Positions 46,990 to 54,577 of a stretch of 64,000 bases of DNA are shown here, piece by piece (position 1 is the stretch's first letter; the number at the start of each line of letters is the position of its first letter). This DNA is from Ideonella_A sakaiensis_A (GTDB taxonomy: Bacteria > Pseudomonadota > Gammaproteobacteria > Burkholderiales > Burkholderiaceae_C), in contig NZ_CP182947.1 in assembly GCF_048320135.1 (NCBI RefSeq), positions 3,844,001 through 3,908,000 of the forward strand. The letters run 5' to 3'. The position numbers were made by a program, and so were the translations under genes. The notes beneath the pieces were generated by a model. That model was not told the DNA's origin, did not search any database, and saw nothing but the letters and a program-made list of their open reading frames with translations.

Positions 46990-47834
46990 GCTGCGTCGTG
47001 ACACACGCCGCATCGGCCACCGCGACGCGGTGGCGCAGCCCGGCCCGGCTTGGCGCGGTGGCCGCTCTGCTGGCCGCCGGCTGGCTGATGCCGGCCCAGG
47101 CCGCATTGTTCGAGGACGACGAGGCCCGCCGCGCGATCCTCGACCTGCGGCAACGCGTCGATCTGGCCAACGAGCAGAGCCGCACCCGCGATGCCGAGCT
47201 CGCTGGGCAGCTGAAGACGCAGCGCACCGAGCTGATGGAGCAGATCACGCAGCTGCGGCGCACGCTGCTCGATCTGAACAACGAGCTCGAACTGCTGCGC
47301 GGTGAAAACGCGCGGCTGCGCGGGCAAAGCGAGCAGCTGGGCCGCGACATCGCCGAGCTGCAGCGCGCGCAGAAGGACATCCGCCAGGGCATCGACGAAC
47401 GAATCCGCCAGTTCGAGCCGCAGAAGGTCACCGTCGACGGCGTCGAATTTACCGTCGATCCGGACGAGAAGCGGCTCTACGAAGCGTCGATGGCGCAGAT
47501 CAGGGCCGGCGATTTCAATGCCGCGGCGCAGTCGCTGGCGCAGTTCCAGCAACGGTATCCGGCCAGCGGCTACAACGAGTCGGTGCTGTATTGGCTCGGC
47601 AATGCGCAATATGCGCGGCGCGACTGCAAGGCCGCGCTCGGCAGCTTCCGCAGCCTCGTCACGGCGGCGCCGAACCATCTGCGGGCGCCGGAGGCGATGC
47701 TGTCGATCGCCAACTGCCAGTCTGAGCAGAAAGACCCGAAGGCGGCGAAAAAGACGCTCGAGGACCTGGTCAAGACCTATCCGAAAACGGAAGCAGCCAC
47801 CGCCGCACGGGAGCGGCTGGCGGCGATGAAATGA
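46986..47834 (+). CDS. cpoB: Tol-Pal system coordinator CpoB (YbgF)
   Basis: Periplasmic protein that links Tol-Pal with penicillin-binding protein 1b activity. The 282-residue protein has a signal peptide ending AQAALFEDDEARRAI, a coiled coil at about 45-135 for trimerisation, and a C-terminal TPR domain (YEASMAQIRAGDFNAAAQSL and following). The GTG start overlaps the pal stop (GTGA). Confidence 0.93.
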   Translation: MSCVVTHAASATATRWRSPARLGAVAALLAAGWLMPAQAALFEDDEARRAILDLRQRVDLANEQSRTRDAELAGQLKTQRTELMEQITQLRRTLLDLNNELELLRGENARLRGQSEQLGRDIAELQRAQKDIRQGIDERIRQFEPQKVTVDGVEFTVDPDEKRLYEASMAQIRAGDFNAAAQSLAQFQQRYPASGYNESVLYWLGNAQYARRDCKAALGSFRSLVTAAPNHLRAPEAMLSIANCQSEQKDPKAAKKTLEDLVKTYPKTEAATAARERLAAMK

Positions 47835-47856
47835 CGCGATCTTCGCGCGTGTGACC

Positions 47857-47890
47857 GCAGGGGCGGGCCTGGTAGCAAGCCCGCCCCTGC
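47857..47890 (+). terminator. Hairpin ending the tolB-pal-cpoB transcript
   Basis: Twelve-base perfect arms GCAGGGGCGGGC and GCCCGCCCCTGC around a 10-base loop, 22 bases after the cpoB stop. The stem is very stable but lacks a T-run, so it is a probable terminator or mRNA 3' stabiliser. Confidence 0.6.
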
Positions 47891-47923
47891 GCCTGCGGCG
47901 CCATGCCTGCGCCATAAAATCGA

Positions 47924-49045
47924 ATGATGACCCTGGCTGAACTGGAAGCGCTGCAGGATCAGGTGCTGGCTGCGGTTTTCGGCCTGTCGTTCCTCTTCGG
48001 CGTGATCGCCCAGCGCACCCATTTCTGCACGATGGGCGCGTTGTCCGACGTCGTCAACATGGGCGACTGGACGCGGCTGCGCATGTGGGTGCTGGCGATC
48101 GGCGTAGCCATTCTCGGTTTCAATGCGATGGTCGCGCTCGGCTGGGTCACTGCTGCCGATACCTTCTATGCCGCGCCGGAAATGACTTGGCTGTCGGCGC
48201 TGGTTGGCGGTGCGCTGTTCGGCATCGGCATGGTGCTCGCGTCGGGCTGCGGCAGCAAGACGCTGCTGCGCGTCGGCGCTGGCAATCTGAAATCGGTCGT
48301 CGTCTTCGTCGTGCTCGCGATCAGCGCCTACGCGACGATCCGCGGCCTGACCGCCGTCTGGCGCGTCAACAGCGTCGACAGGATCGTCTGGACGCTGCCA
48401 CCGGGCCAGGACCTGCCGAGCCTCGCGACCAGCCTGTTCGGCATCGCGACTCCGGTTGCTGCGGCCTGGATCGGCCTGCTGTTCGGACTGCTGTGCATCG
48501 CCTGGGTCGTTGCGCGCCCCGAAGGGCGCGGCTTCGATGTCTGGCTCGGCGGCGTCGGCATCGGTGCGGCGGTTGTTGGCGTGTGGTGGGTCTCCGGGCA
48601 ACTCGGCCATGTGATCGAACACCCGGAAACGCTCGAAGACACCTTCATCGCGACCGCGACGCGGCGGATGGAGTCGCTGAGCTTCGTCGCGCCGGCTGCA
48701 CAGTTGCTCGACTGGCTGATCTATTACAGCGATGCCAGCAAGCGGTTGACGCTTGGCGCGGTCTCGATGCTCGGCATCCTCGCCGGCTCGTTTGCCTATT
48801 CGATGGTGACGCGGACATTCCGCTGGGAAGGTTTTCGCAATGCCCGCGATACCGGCCACCACCTGATCGGTGCGACATTGATGGGCGTCGGCGGCGTCAC
48901 CGCGCTCGGCTGCACGATCGGCCAAGGCATTTCCGGTTTGTCGACGCTGAGCATCGGCAGCGTGCTGGCCGTTGCCGGCATCGTTGCCGGTGGAGTTGCG
49001 GCGCTGCGCTGGCAGATCTGGCAGGTCGAGCGGGGCGCTGCGTGA
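47924..49045 (+). CDS. YeeE/YedE-family sulphur-compound transporter
   Basis: A 373-residue inner-membrane protein of the YeeE/YedE (TsuA-like) family, which imports thiosulphate or related sulphur species. The conserved cysteines lie in THFCTMGALSD, ASGCGSKTL and ALGCTIGQGISG. About ten hydrophobic helices are visible. Its stop overlaps the tcdA start. No partner TusA/SirA-like gene is nearby. Confidence 0.9.
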   Translation: MMTLAELEALQDQVLAAVFGLSFLFGVIAQRTHFCTMGALSDVVNMGDWTRLRMWVLAIGVAILGFNAMVALGWVTAADTFYAAPEMTWLSALVGGALFGIGMVLASGCGSKTLLRVGAGNLKSVVVFVVLAISAYATIRGLTAVWRVNSVDRIVWTLPPGQDLPSLATSLFGIATPVAAAWIGLLFGLLCIAWVVARPEGRGFDVWLGGVGIGAAVVGVWWVSGQLGHVIEHPETLEDTFIATATRRMESLSFVAPAAQLLDWLIYYSDASKRLTLGAVSMLGILAGSFAYSMVTRTFRWEGFRNARDTGHHLIGATLMGVGGVTALGCTIGQGISGLSTLSIGSVLAVAGIVAGGVAALRWQIWQVERGAA

Positions 49046-49914
49046 ACGATCCCGCTGCACATGGCGTCACGCCGCTCGCCGACGCCGACCTCGAGCGCCG
49101 ATTCGGCGGGTTGCAACGCCTTTATGGCGAGGCCGGTTACCGGCGCGTGCGCACGGCGCGGATCGCCGTCGTCGGCCTCGGCGGCGTCGGCTCGTGGGCG
49201 GTCGAGGCGCTGGCGAGGAGCGGCGTCGCCAGGCTGGTGCTGATCGATCTCGACCATGTAGCCGAATCGAATATCAACCGCCAGGTGCAGGCGCTCGGCG
49301 CAACGCTCGGCATGGCCAAGGCCGGCGCGCTGCAGCAGCGCATTGTCGATATCCACCCGGGCTGCGACGTCGTCGGCATCGAGGAATTTGTCGAGCCCGG
49401 CAACTGGCCCGGGTTGCTCGCCGACACGCCGGTCGATCTGGTGATCGATGCCTGCGACCAGCTGCGCGCGAAGGCGGCCATCGCCGCCTGGAGCCTGGCC
49501 GGCGGCAGCCCGGTGATCACGGTTGGCGCTGCCGGCGGCAAACAGCTGCCGCAGGCGGTCGAGGTGGCCGACCTCGCCGACGTCAGCCACGATCCGCTGC
49601 TTGCTTCGCTGCGCCAGCGGCTGCGCCAGCACCATGGCGCGCCGCGCGGCGCGGCCGCACCTGGGCGACGATCGGCAGCGAGGATCGGCCTGCGCTGCGT
49701 CTTTTCGCGCGAGCCGGTGCGCCTGCCCGAGGCCTGCGACATCGGCACGCTCGACGCCAGCGCCAGTGCTGCCGAGGTCGGCAATGCAGCCGAGGTGATC
49801 GACGGCAGCCTGAACTGCCATGGTTATGGATCGGCGGTCGCCGTGACGGCAAGCTTCGGCCTCGTCGCGGCGAACGAGGCCTTGCTGATGCTGATCGGGC
49901 GCGCGGTGAAATGA
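49042..49914 (+). CDS. tcdA: tRNA threonylcarbamoyladenosine dehydratase
   Basis: E1-like ATP-dependent enzyme that converts t6A to cyclic t6A in tRNAs. The 290-residue protein starts at a GTG overlapping the yeeE-like stop. It has QRLYGEAGYRRVRTARIAVV, the Rossmann motif GLGGVGSWAVEALARSG, and RPALVLIDLD-type and CDQLRAKAAI segments as in CsdL/TcdA. It is the last core gene before the insertion sequences. Confidence 0.92.
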   Translation: MNDPAAHGVTPLADADLERRFGGLQRLYGEAGYRRVRTARIAVVGLGGVGSWAVEALARSGVARLVLIDLDHVAESNINRQVQALGATLGMAKAGALQQRIVDIHPGCDVVGIEEFVEPGNWPGLLADTPVDLVIDACDQLRAKAAIAAWSLAGGSPVITVGAAGGKQLPQAVEVADLADVSHDPLLASLRQRLRQHHGAPRGAAAPGRRSAARIGLRCVFSREPVRLPEACDIGTLDASASAAEVGNAAEVIDGSLNCHGYGSAVAVTASFGLVAANEALLMLIGRAVK

Positions 49915-49934
49915 CTGAAGGTCGCGTGTCGGCG

Positions 49935-49951
49935 CTTCGGTCGGGCTCCCG
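49935..49951. repeat. Target-site duplication, left of IS copy 1 (17 bp)
   Basis: CTTCGGTCGGGCTCCCG; identical to the 17 bases between the two IS copies (51470-51486). Confidence 0.85.
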
Positions 49952-51469
49952 TGTCAACGCAAAGTAGAGATGTCCCCTGTTAGGCCAAAGTAGAGATGTC
50001 CCCTTTGCAACGGTTTCGATCAGGCTGTTCCGGGTGGTGGCTGCGCAGGGCGTAGCCCGGAGCGGCTGCTACCCGGGCGCGGTGGCACGATCGGTGGGGT
50101 ATCGGGCCGGTAGATGCCCTGTTTGCGTTGAGCTTCCTGGAAAGCGATTTCGGTCTTCAGACGCTGTAGTGCGATCTGCTGGTTGTTGCGCGCCTTGTCG
50201 ACTCTGGCGTTCAGCGTCTTGGGGTCAGCCGTTTTGCTGGTTCGCGTGGCCTCATGCGCGGCATAGCTGCGATAGGCCAGTGATCGGCCGCGGTAGCTCA
50301 GATGCAACGCGCCGTCGTCATGCTGAGCGATGTCGACCATTGCCCGAGCCTTGGGAGCGTGTGCCTGCTTGGGTAGCAACTGCAGGATGCAGCCCTCGAA
50401 CTTGCACGCACCTTGCGCGCTGAGCTGGCGCTGGTGATGCAGCGAACAGATGTCGGCCAGCGTCTGCGCGCTGCCAATCCACGGCCGGTGCATGTCCTGG
50501 GGCTGGCGAGCATCCACCGCAAAGCGTCGGTTATGTTCGCGAAGGTACCCGTCCAGCCAGCTGTTGGCCTGCTCGATGTTGTCGATGCGCTCCAGCCGCA
50601 TGGCCTTGCACATGCGGTCTTGCAACGTCTGGAACAGCCGCTCCACGCGTCCCTTGGCCTGCGGGCTGTGCGCGCAGATCGGCTCGATCTGCAGCTGCAG
50701 CAGCGCGCGCTCGAACTGCGTCGGCTTGGGGTCTTCCGGGTCGCTCTTGGTGAAGATGCCGTGACGGTCGCTGTACAAGGCAAGCGGCGCCCCGTGGCGC
50801 TGAACCAGCGCATGCAGCACGGCCAGATAGCCCGGGGTCGTTTCCTGCTCGAAGAAGCGCCCGCCCAGCACCCGTCCCGTAGCGTCGTCGATGAAGGCAA
50901 TCAGGCAGCACTTGGTCGAGCGCCCTTCGAACCAGTCGTGATGGCTGCCGTCGATCTGCACCAACTCACCCAGGCAGTCCCGACGTGCGCGCGAAGGGTG
51001 CACCCGCTGCGATCGGCGCCGCTTGGCGTGCCACAGCCCCGCCTGGATCATCCAGCCTCGCAGGGTCTCCACGCTCCAGGCAAAGTCGTGGTCGCGCTGC
51101 AGATATTCATGCGCCAGGTGCGGGCCGAAGTCCGCGTAGTGCTCCCGCACCAACCCAATGACATGGTCGCGCTGCTGCAACGCAATCCGCCGGTGGCTGG
51201 GTCGCCCTCGACGACGTGAAATCAGACCGCTCGCGCCAGCCTCTCGAACCCGCCTGCATAGCCGCTTGACCTGCCGGATCGACAGGCCCAGCAATTGCGC
51301 CGCCTGCGCCTGGCACAGACCATCCTCCAGCACCTGACGGATCACCTCAAGGCGCGAAACTTCCCTCTGGCTCATCAGCCCCAACTCCTGCGCCGCCATG
51401 CCGCCCCTTCGCCGTCAAAGGGGACACTTCTACTTTGGGCGCAGGGGACATTACTGTCTTGGGGCCACA
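49952..51469 (-). mobile_element. IS1202-like (ISNCY) insertion sequence, copy 1
   Basis: A 1,518-bp element with one transposase gene on the minus strand. The 26-bp ends start TGTCAACGC (left) and, read inward from the right, TGTGGCCCC; they share TGT at the tip and ATGTCCCC at the inner end. It is flanked by 17-bp direct repeats. Inside each end a second copy of the motif AAAGTAGA..TGTCCCC is present, so each terminus carries two probable transposase sites. The transposase is identical to that of copy 2. Confidence 0.92.
50020..51399 (-). CDS. IS1202-like (ISNCY) transposase, copy 1
   Basis: A 459-residue DDE transposase. Residues about 25-70 are a helix-turn-helix (QAAQLLGLSIRQVKRLCRRV). 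The catalytic core has QIDGSHHDWF (first Asp), LYSDRHGIF (second Asp) and KGRVERLFQTL (Glu). The C-terminus is basic and Pro/Arg-rich. Intact, with no frameshift, so probably active. Confidence 0.94.
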   Translation of the reverse strand: MAAQELGLMSQREVSRLEVIRQVLEDGLCQAQAAQLLGLSIRQVKRLCRRVREAGASGLISRRRGRPSHRRIALQQRDHVIGLVREHYADFGPHLAHEYLQRDHDFAWSVETLRGWMIQAGLWHAKRRRSQRVHPSRARRDCLGELVQIDGSHHDWFEGRSTKCCLIAFIDDATGRVLGGRFFEQETTPGYLAVLHALVQRHGAPLALYSDRHGIFTKSDPEDPKPTQFERALLQLQIEPICAHSPQAKGRVERLFQTLQDRMCKAMRLERIDNIEQANSWLDGYLREHNRRFAVDARQPQDMHRPWIGSAQTLADICSLHHQRQLSAQGACKFEGCILQLLPKQAHAPKARAMVDIAQHDDGALHLSYRGRSLAYRSYAAHEATRTSKTADPKTLNARVDKARNNQQIALQRLKTEIAFQEAQRKQGIYRPDTPPIVPPRPGSSRSGLRPAQPPPGTA

Positions 51470-51486
51470 CTTCGGTCGGGCTCCCG
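51470..51486. repeat. 17-bp spacer between the two IS copies (target-site duplication)
   Basis: CTTCGGTCGGGCTCCCG. It is the right duplication of copy 1 and, in its last 15 bases, the left duplication of copy 2. Confidence 0.88.
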
Positions 51487-53004
51487 TGTCAACGCAAAGT
51501 AGAGATGTCCCCTGTTAGGCCAAAGTAGAGATGTCCCCTTTGCAACGGTTTCGATCAGGCTGTTCCGGGTGGTGGCTGCGCAGGGCGTAGCCCGGAGCGG
51601 CTGCTACCCGGGCGCGGTGGCACGATCGGTGGGGTATCGGGCCGGTAGATGCCCTGTTTGCGTTGAGCTTCCTGGAAAGCGATTTCGGTCTTCAGACGCT
51701 GTAGTGCGATCTGCTGGTTGTTGCGCGCCTTGTCGACTCTGGCGTTCAGCGTCTTGGGGTCAGCCGTTTTGCTGGTTCGCGTGGCCTCATGCGCGGCATA
51801 GCTGCGATAGGCCAGTGATCGGCCGCGGTAGCTCAGATGCAACGCGCCGTCGTCATGCTGAGCGATGTCGACCATTGCCCGAGCCTTGGGAGCGTGTGCC
51901 TGCTTGGGTAGCAACTGCAGGATGCAGCCCTCGAACTTGCACGCACCTTGCGCGCTGAGCTGGCGCTGGTGATGCAGCGAACAGATGTCGGCCAGCGTCT
52001 GCGCGCTGCCAATCCACGGCCGGTGCATGTCCTGGGGCTGGCGAGCATCCACCGCAAAGCGTCGGTTATGTTCGCGAAGGTACCCGTCCAGCCAGCTGTT
52101 GGCCTGCTCGATGTTGTCGATGCGCTCCAGCCGCATGGCCTTGCACATGCGGTCTTGCAACGTCTGGAACAGCCGCTCCACGCGTCCCTTGGCCTGCGGG
52201 CTGTGCGCGCAGATCGGCTCGATCTGCAGCTGCAGCAGCGCGCGCTCGAACTGCGTCGGCTTGGGGTCTTCCGGGTCGCTCTTGGTGAAGATGCCGTGAC
52301 GGTCGCTGTACAAGGCAAGCGGCGCCCCGTGGCGCTGAACCAGCGCATGCAGCACGGCCAGATAGCCCGGGGTCGTTTCCTGCTCGAAGAAGCGCCCGCC
52401 CAGCACCCGTCCCGTAGCGTCGTCGATGAAGGCAATCAGGCAGCACTTGGTCGAGCGCCCTTCGAACCAGTCGTGATGGCTGCCGTCGATCTGCACCAAC
52501 TCACCCAGGCAGTCCCGACGTGCGCGCGAAGGGTGCACCCGCTGCGATCGGCGCCGCTTGGCGTGCCACAGCCCCGCCTGGATCATCCAGCCTCGCAGGG
52601 TCTCCACGCTCCAGGCAAAGTCGTGGTCGCGCTGCAGATATTCATGCGCCAGGTGCGGGCCGAAGTCCGCGTAGTGCTCCCGCACCAACCCAATGACATG
52701 GTCGCGCTGCTGCAACGCAATCCGCCGGTGGCTGGGTCGCCCTCGACGACGTGAAATCAGACCGCTCGCGCCAGCCTCTCGAACCCGCCTGCATAGCCGC
52801 TTGACCTGCCGGATCGACAGGCCCAGCAATTGCGCCGCCTGCGCCTGGCACAGACCATCCTCCAGCACCTGACGGATCACCTCAAGGCGCGAAACTTCCC
52901 TCTGGCTCATCAGCCCCAACTCCTGCGCCGCCATGCCGCCCCTTCGCCGTCAAAGGGGACACTTCTACTTTGGGCGCAGGGGACATTACTGTCTTGGGGC
53001 CACA
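51487..53004 (-). mobile_element. IS1202-like (ISNCY) insertion sequence, copy 2
   Basis: A second 1,518-bp element in the same orientation, exactly 1,535 bases from copy 1, with the same ends and an identical transposase. Its right flank holds only 15 bases of duplication (53005-53019), so it appears to be the older insertion. Confidence 0.92.
51555..52934 (-). CDS. IS1202-like (ISNCY) transposase, copy 2
   Basis: Protein identical to copy 1 over all 459 residues, including the HTH and the DDE residues (QIDGSHH, SDRHG, KGRVER). The identity means the two copies diverged very recently or are kept equal by gene conversion. Confidence 0.94.
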   Translation of the reverse strand: MAAQELGLMSQREVSRLEVIRQVLEDGLCQAQAAQLLGLSIRQVKRLCRRVREAGASGLISRRRGRPSHRRIALQQRDHVIGLVREHYADFGPHLAHEYLQRDHDFAWSVETLRGWMIQAGLWHAKRRRSQRVHPSRARRDCLGELVQIDGSHHDWFEGRSTKCCLIAFIDDATGRVLGGRFFEQETTPGYLAVLHALVQRHGAPLALYSDRHGIFTKSDPEDPKPTQFERALLQLQIEPICAHSPQAKGRVERLFQTLQDRMCKAMRLERIDNIEQANSWLDGYLREHNRRFAVDARQPQDMHRPWIGSAQTLADICSLHHQRQLSAQGACKFEGCILQLLPKQAHAPKARAMVDIAQHDDGALHLSYRGRSLAYRSYAAHEATRTSKTADPKTLNARVDKARNNQQIALQRLKTEIAFQEAQRKQGIYRPDTPPIVPPRPGSSRSGLRPAQPPPGTA

Positions 53005-53019
53005 TCGGTCGGGCTCCCG
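53005..53019. repeat. Target-site duplication, right of IS copy 2 (15 bp)
   Basis: TCGGTCGGGCTCCCG; equals the last 15 bases of the spacer at 51470-51486. Confidence 0.85.
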
Positions 53020-53132
53020 GCAGGCACGGTTACACTGCAGCCTCTCGGTCGAACACGCGGCGTGCAAGCGCAGCGCGAAGGTCGAAGCAGTCGATGTGGT
53101 CACAGGTTTTCCGGTGCCACATTTCTGCAGGT

Positions 53133-53138
53133 TATAAT
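53133..53138 (+). promoter_or_regulatory. -10 box of the tRNA-Lys promoter
   Basis: A perfect TATAAT, 14 bases upstream of the first tRNA gene. The -35 box is weak; TTTTCC about 20 bases upstream is the best candidate. Confidence 0.6.
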
Positions 53139-53152
53139 CTTGGGCTTTTCGG

Positions 53153-53228
53153 GGGTCGTTAGCTCAGTTGGTAGAGCAGCGGACTTTTAATCCGTAGGTC
53201 GCGTGTTCGAGTCACGCACGACCCACCA
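53153..53228 (+). tRNA. tRNA-Lys (anticodon UUU)
   Basis: A 76-base tRNA with encoded CCA. Acceptor arms GGGTCGT/ACGACCC, D-arm AGCTCAGTTGGTAGAGC, anticodon loop CTTTTAA (UUU), T-loop TTCGAGT. All stems pair. Confidence 0.97.
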
Positions 53229-53299
53229 TCCCGAGGCCCTTGCGGCCTACCCGATGGGTCCCGAAAATCGGCGCAACTGCACATCGTGCAGTTTCCGTC

Positions 53300-53375
53300 G
53301 GGCTCTTAGCTCAGTTGGTAGAGCAGCGGACTCTTAATCCGTAGGTCGAGTGTTCGAGTCACTCAGGGCCCACCA
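53300..53375 (+). tRNA. tRNA-Lys (anticodon CUU)
   Basis: A 76-base tRNA with encoded CCA. The acceptor arms GGGCTCT/AGGGCCC include one G-U pair, and the anticodon loop is CTCTTAA (CUU). The D-arm and anticodon stem match the UUU gene 71 bases upstream. Its 3' end is the probable attachment site of the island that follows. Confidence 0.97.
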
Positions 53376-53385
53376 AGTATGATGA

Positions 53386-53413
53386 GGGTTAGCAGGTTAG
53401 CTCCTGCTAACCC
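53386..53413. repeat. Perfect 11-bp-stem hairpin after tRNA-Lys(CUU)
   Basis: GGGTTAGCAGG and CCTGCTAACCC around a six-base loop, 10 bases after the tRNA. No T-run follows on either strand. It may end the tRNA transcript or be part of an integration site. Confidence 0.65.
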
Positions 53414-53432
53414 TATGTGCTTTCCGGTGGCG

Positions 53433-53455
53433 AAGTCGCCATACAGGTCGCCATC
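53433..53455 (+). repeat. Inverted repeat, left arm (23 bp)
   Basis: Begins AAGTCGCCATACAGGTC and is the exact reverse complement of 53612-53634. The arms are 156 bases apart in the gene-free segment after the tRNA. Confidence 0.8.
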
Positions 53456-53460
53456 GGTGA

Positions 53461-53490
53461 TGAGATGTCATGAGACGTTCTGAGACTTTC
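53461..53490 (+). repeat. Three TGAGA units with 10-bp period
   Basis: Units TGAGATGTCA, TGAGACGTTC and TGAGACTTTC follow each other without gaps. One helical turn of spacing suggests protein binding on one DNA face, for example recombinase arm sites or a regulator. Confidence 0.45.
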
Positions 53491-53611
53491 CGACTGTCCT
53501 GTTCCTACTTAAGCCCCTTTGACGCAACCCCACTTTGCTTTGATGTGAATCGGGCGGCGAGACTGACCCTTGTGCCTTCAAACATGCCGAGCCAAGCAAT
53601 GCAGGTCGGGT

Positions 53612-53634
53612 GATGGCGACCTGTATGGCGACTT
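53612..53634 (-). repeat. Inverted repeat, right arm (23 bp)
   Basis: Exact reverse complement of 53433-53455. Confidence 0.8.
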
Positions 53635-53763
53635 TCGGAACCATGACGCCATGCTCCGGAATTGGTGCCTACGGCGGCGCTGAGCTTTCGATCAGTGACC
53701 CCCACCCAAAGGCGCCATTCGGCCTTCTGCCAAGCGGACCTTGGAGTCGGTTCGTACAGGCCC

Positions 53764-54135
53764 TCAGTCGGCAGCCGCTGCCGGCAGCGGCACCCTTGTC
53801 TCAAACTTCGAACAGTTCATCGCGAACATGCTTTTGAAGTTGCGCACGGGGTCAGCAAGGCCGGGTTCTGCTGTCCCAGTTCCACGGAGACGAACCCCGC
53901 GAGCGGGCGTCCGACGGGTCGACGGTCGACGATCGCCACCTGTCGCTGCAGCACGCCGGTTTCGCGCAATCGCGCGATGCGGCGCTGGCAGCTTGCAGCT
54001 GGCAGGCGATGTTCCGACCTGGTCGGCCAGGGTGCGCATCGGCAGCGATGCGTCGTGCTGCAGCAGGTCCAGCAAGGCCACGTCCAACGGGTCCAGCGGG
54101 ACCGGCCGAGCCTTCTTAGGCGAAGGCTGAGGCAT
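53764..54135 (-). pseudogene. Frameshifted Lrp/AsnC-family regulator remnant
   Basis: Begins MPQPSPKKARPVPLDPLDVA with the Lrp-type helix-turn-helix (LLDLLQHDASLPMRTLADQV). Near residue 48 homology passes to a second frame (QRRIARLRETGVLQRQVAIV ... GFVSVELGQQNPALL), and then back to the first (DPVRNFKSMFAMN). That means at least two frameshifts and loss of most of the ligand-binding domain. GGAGAG precedes the ATG. It is a decayed gene at the island edge. Confidence 0.75.
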
Positions 54136-54271
54136 TGTCTCTCCAGTCCGGACCTTGATGAAACAAACGCATCGTCGGATGCCATTCGGTCGATGATTCC
54201 GCTGGCCATCGGCGCTCTTCATCCTCCGCAAGAAAACGGCGGACCTCGGCCCCGAGAAAGTCGTTTTTCAT
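54116..54271 (-). CDS. Small hypothetical protein (51 aa)
   Basis: MKNDFLGAEVRRFLAEDEER ..., acidic at the N-terminus, with HPTMRLFHQGPDWRD near the end. AGGAG lies five bases before the ATG, a good ribosome-binding site. The 3' end overlaps the start of the Lrp pseudogene, so the two were probably coupled. No family recognised; it may itself be a truncated gene. Confidence 0.4.
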   Translation of the reverse strand: MKNDFLGAEVRRFLAEDEERRWPAESSTEWHPTMRLFHQGPDWRDNASAFA

Positions 54272-54367
54272 CGCCGCTCCTATTCACAGGCGCGGGATAG
54301 AAGCAATTTTCTCAGGCTGAACGCCGGCACTGTATGGGCATCCAGTATAGTCTGTCCCATCGACCTC

Positions 54368-54529
54368 ATGCCAAGCCAATGGATCGCCCAGTGCGTCCAG
54401 CGCTTGGCTGGCAGGTGGCGAACGGTCCCTCCGCCAGAGCTCGAAGAGGTCCCAATCGACCTGTGGCGCGACGAGCTGCTTCGCAAGCTCGGTAGCCGGG
54501 CTTGCGCGTTAACCCTAAGCTCACTGTAA
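54368..54529 (+). CDS. Small hypothetical protein (53 aa)
   Basis: MPSQWIAQCVQRLAGRWRTV ... PIDLWRDELLRKLG. Its composition is protein-like (amphipathic, Trp-rich), but no ribosome-binding site is clear. The last dozen residues look unlike the rest and may follow a frameshift. Weak support. Confidence 0.3.
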   Translation: MPSQWIAQCVQRLAGRWRTVPPPELEEVPIDLWRDELLRKLGSRACALTLSSL

Positions 54530-54549
54530 GGACGCACAGCTAACATAAC

Positions 54550-54557
54550 GCAATTGC
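54550..54557. promoter_or_regulatory. Palindrome upstream of the RHH gene
   Basis: GCAATTGC, 20 bases before the ribbon-helix-helix start codon, in a locally AT-richer stretch (AGCTAACATAACG) that could hold the operon promoter. A possible autoregulatory operator; weak. Confidence 0.3.
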
Positions 54558-54577
54558 ACAGACATTTGCGGGGCGCC

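Larger units (their letters stand above)
53376..53763. other. Gene-free island boundary segment with repeats
   Basis: About 390 bases between tRNA-Lys(CUU) and the Lrp pseudogene. It holds the 11-bp-stem hairpin, a 23-bp inverted repeat pair, and three TGAGA units with a 10-base period at 53461-53490. No recognisable gene or integrase remnant was found in six frames. Confidence 0.6.

Noticed and set aside
49935..53019. A compound transposon
   Set aside because: The two IS copies are separated by only 17 bases, with no cargo between them.
53505..53804. 99-codon minus-strand ORF after the tRNA genes
   Set aside because: It crosses one arm of the inverted repeat, has no ribosome-binding site and overlaps the Lrp remnant; not protein-like enough to call.
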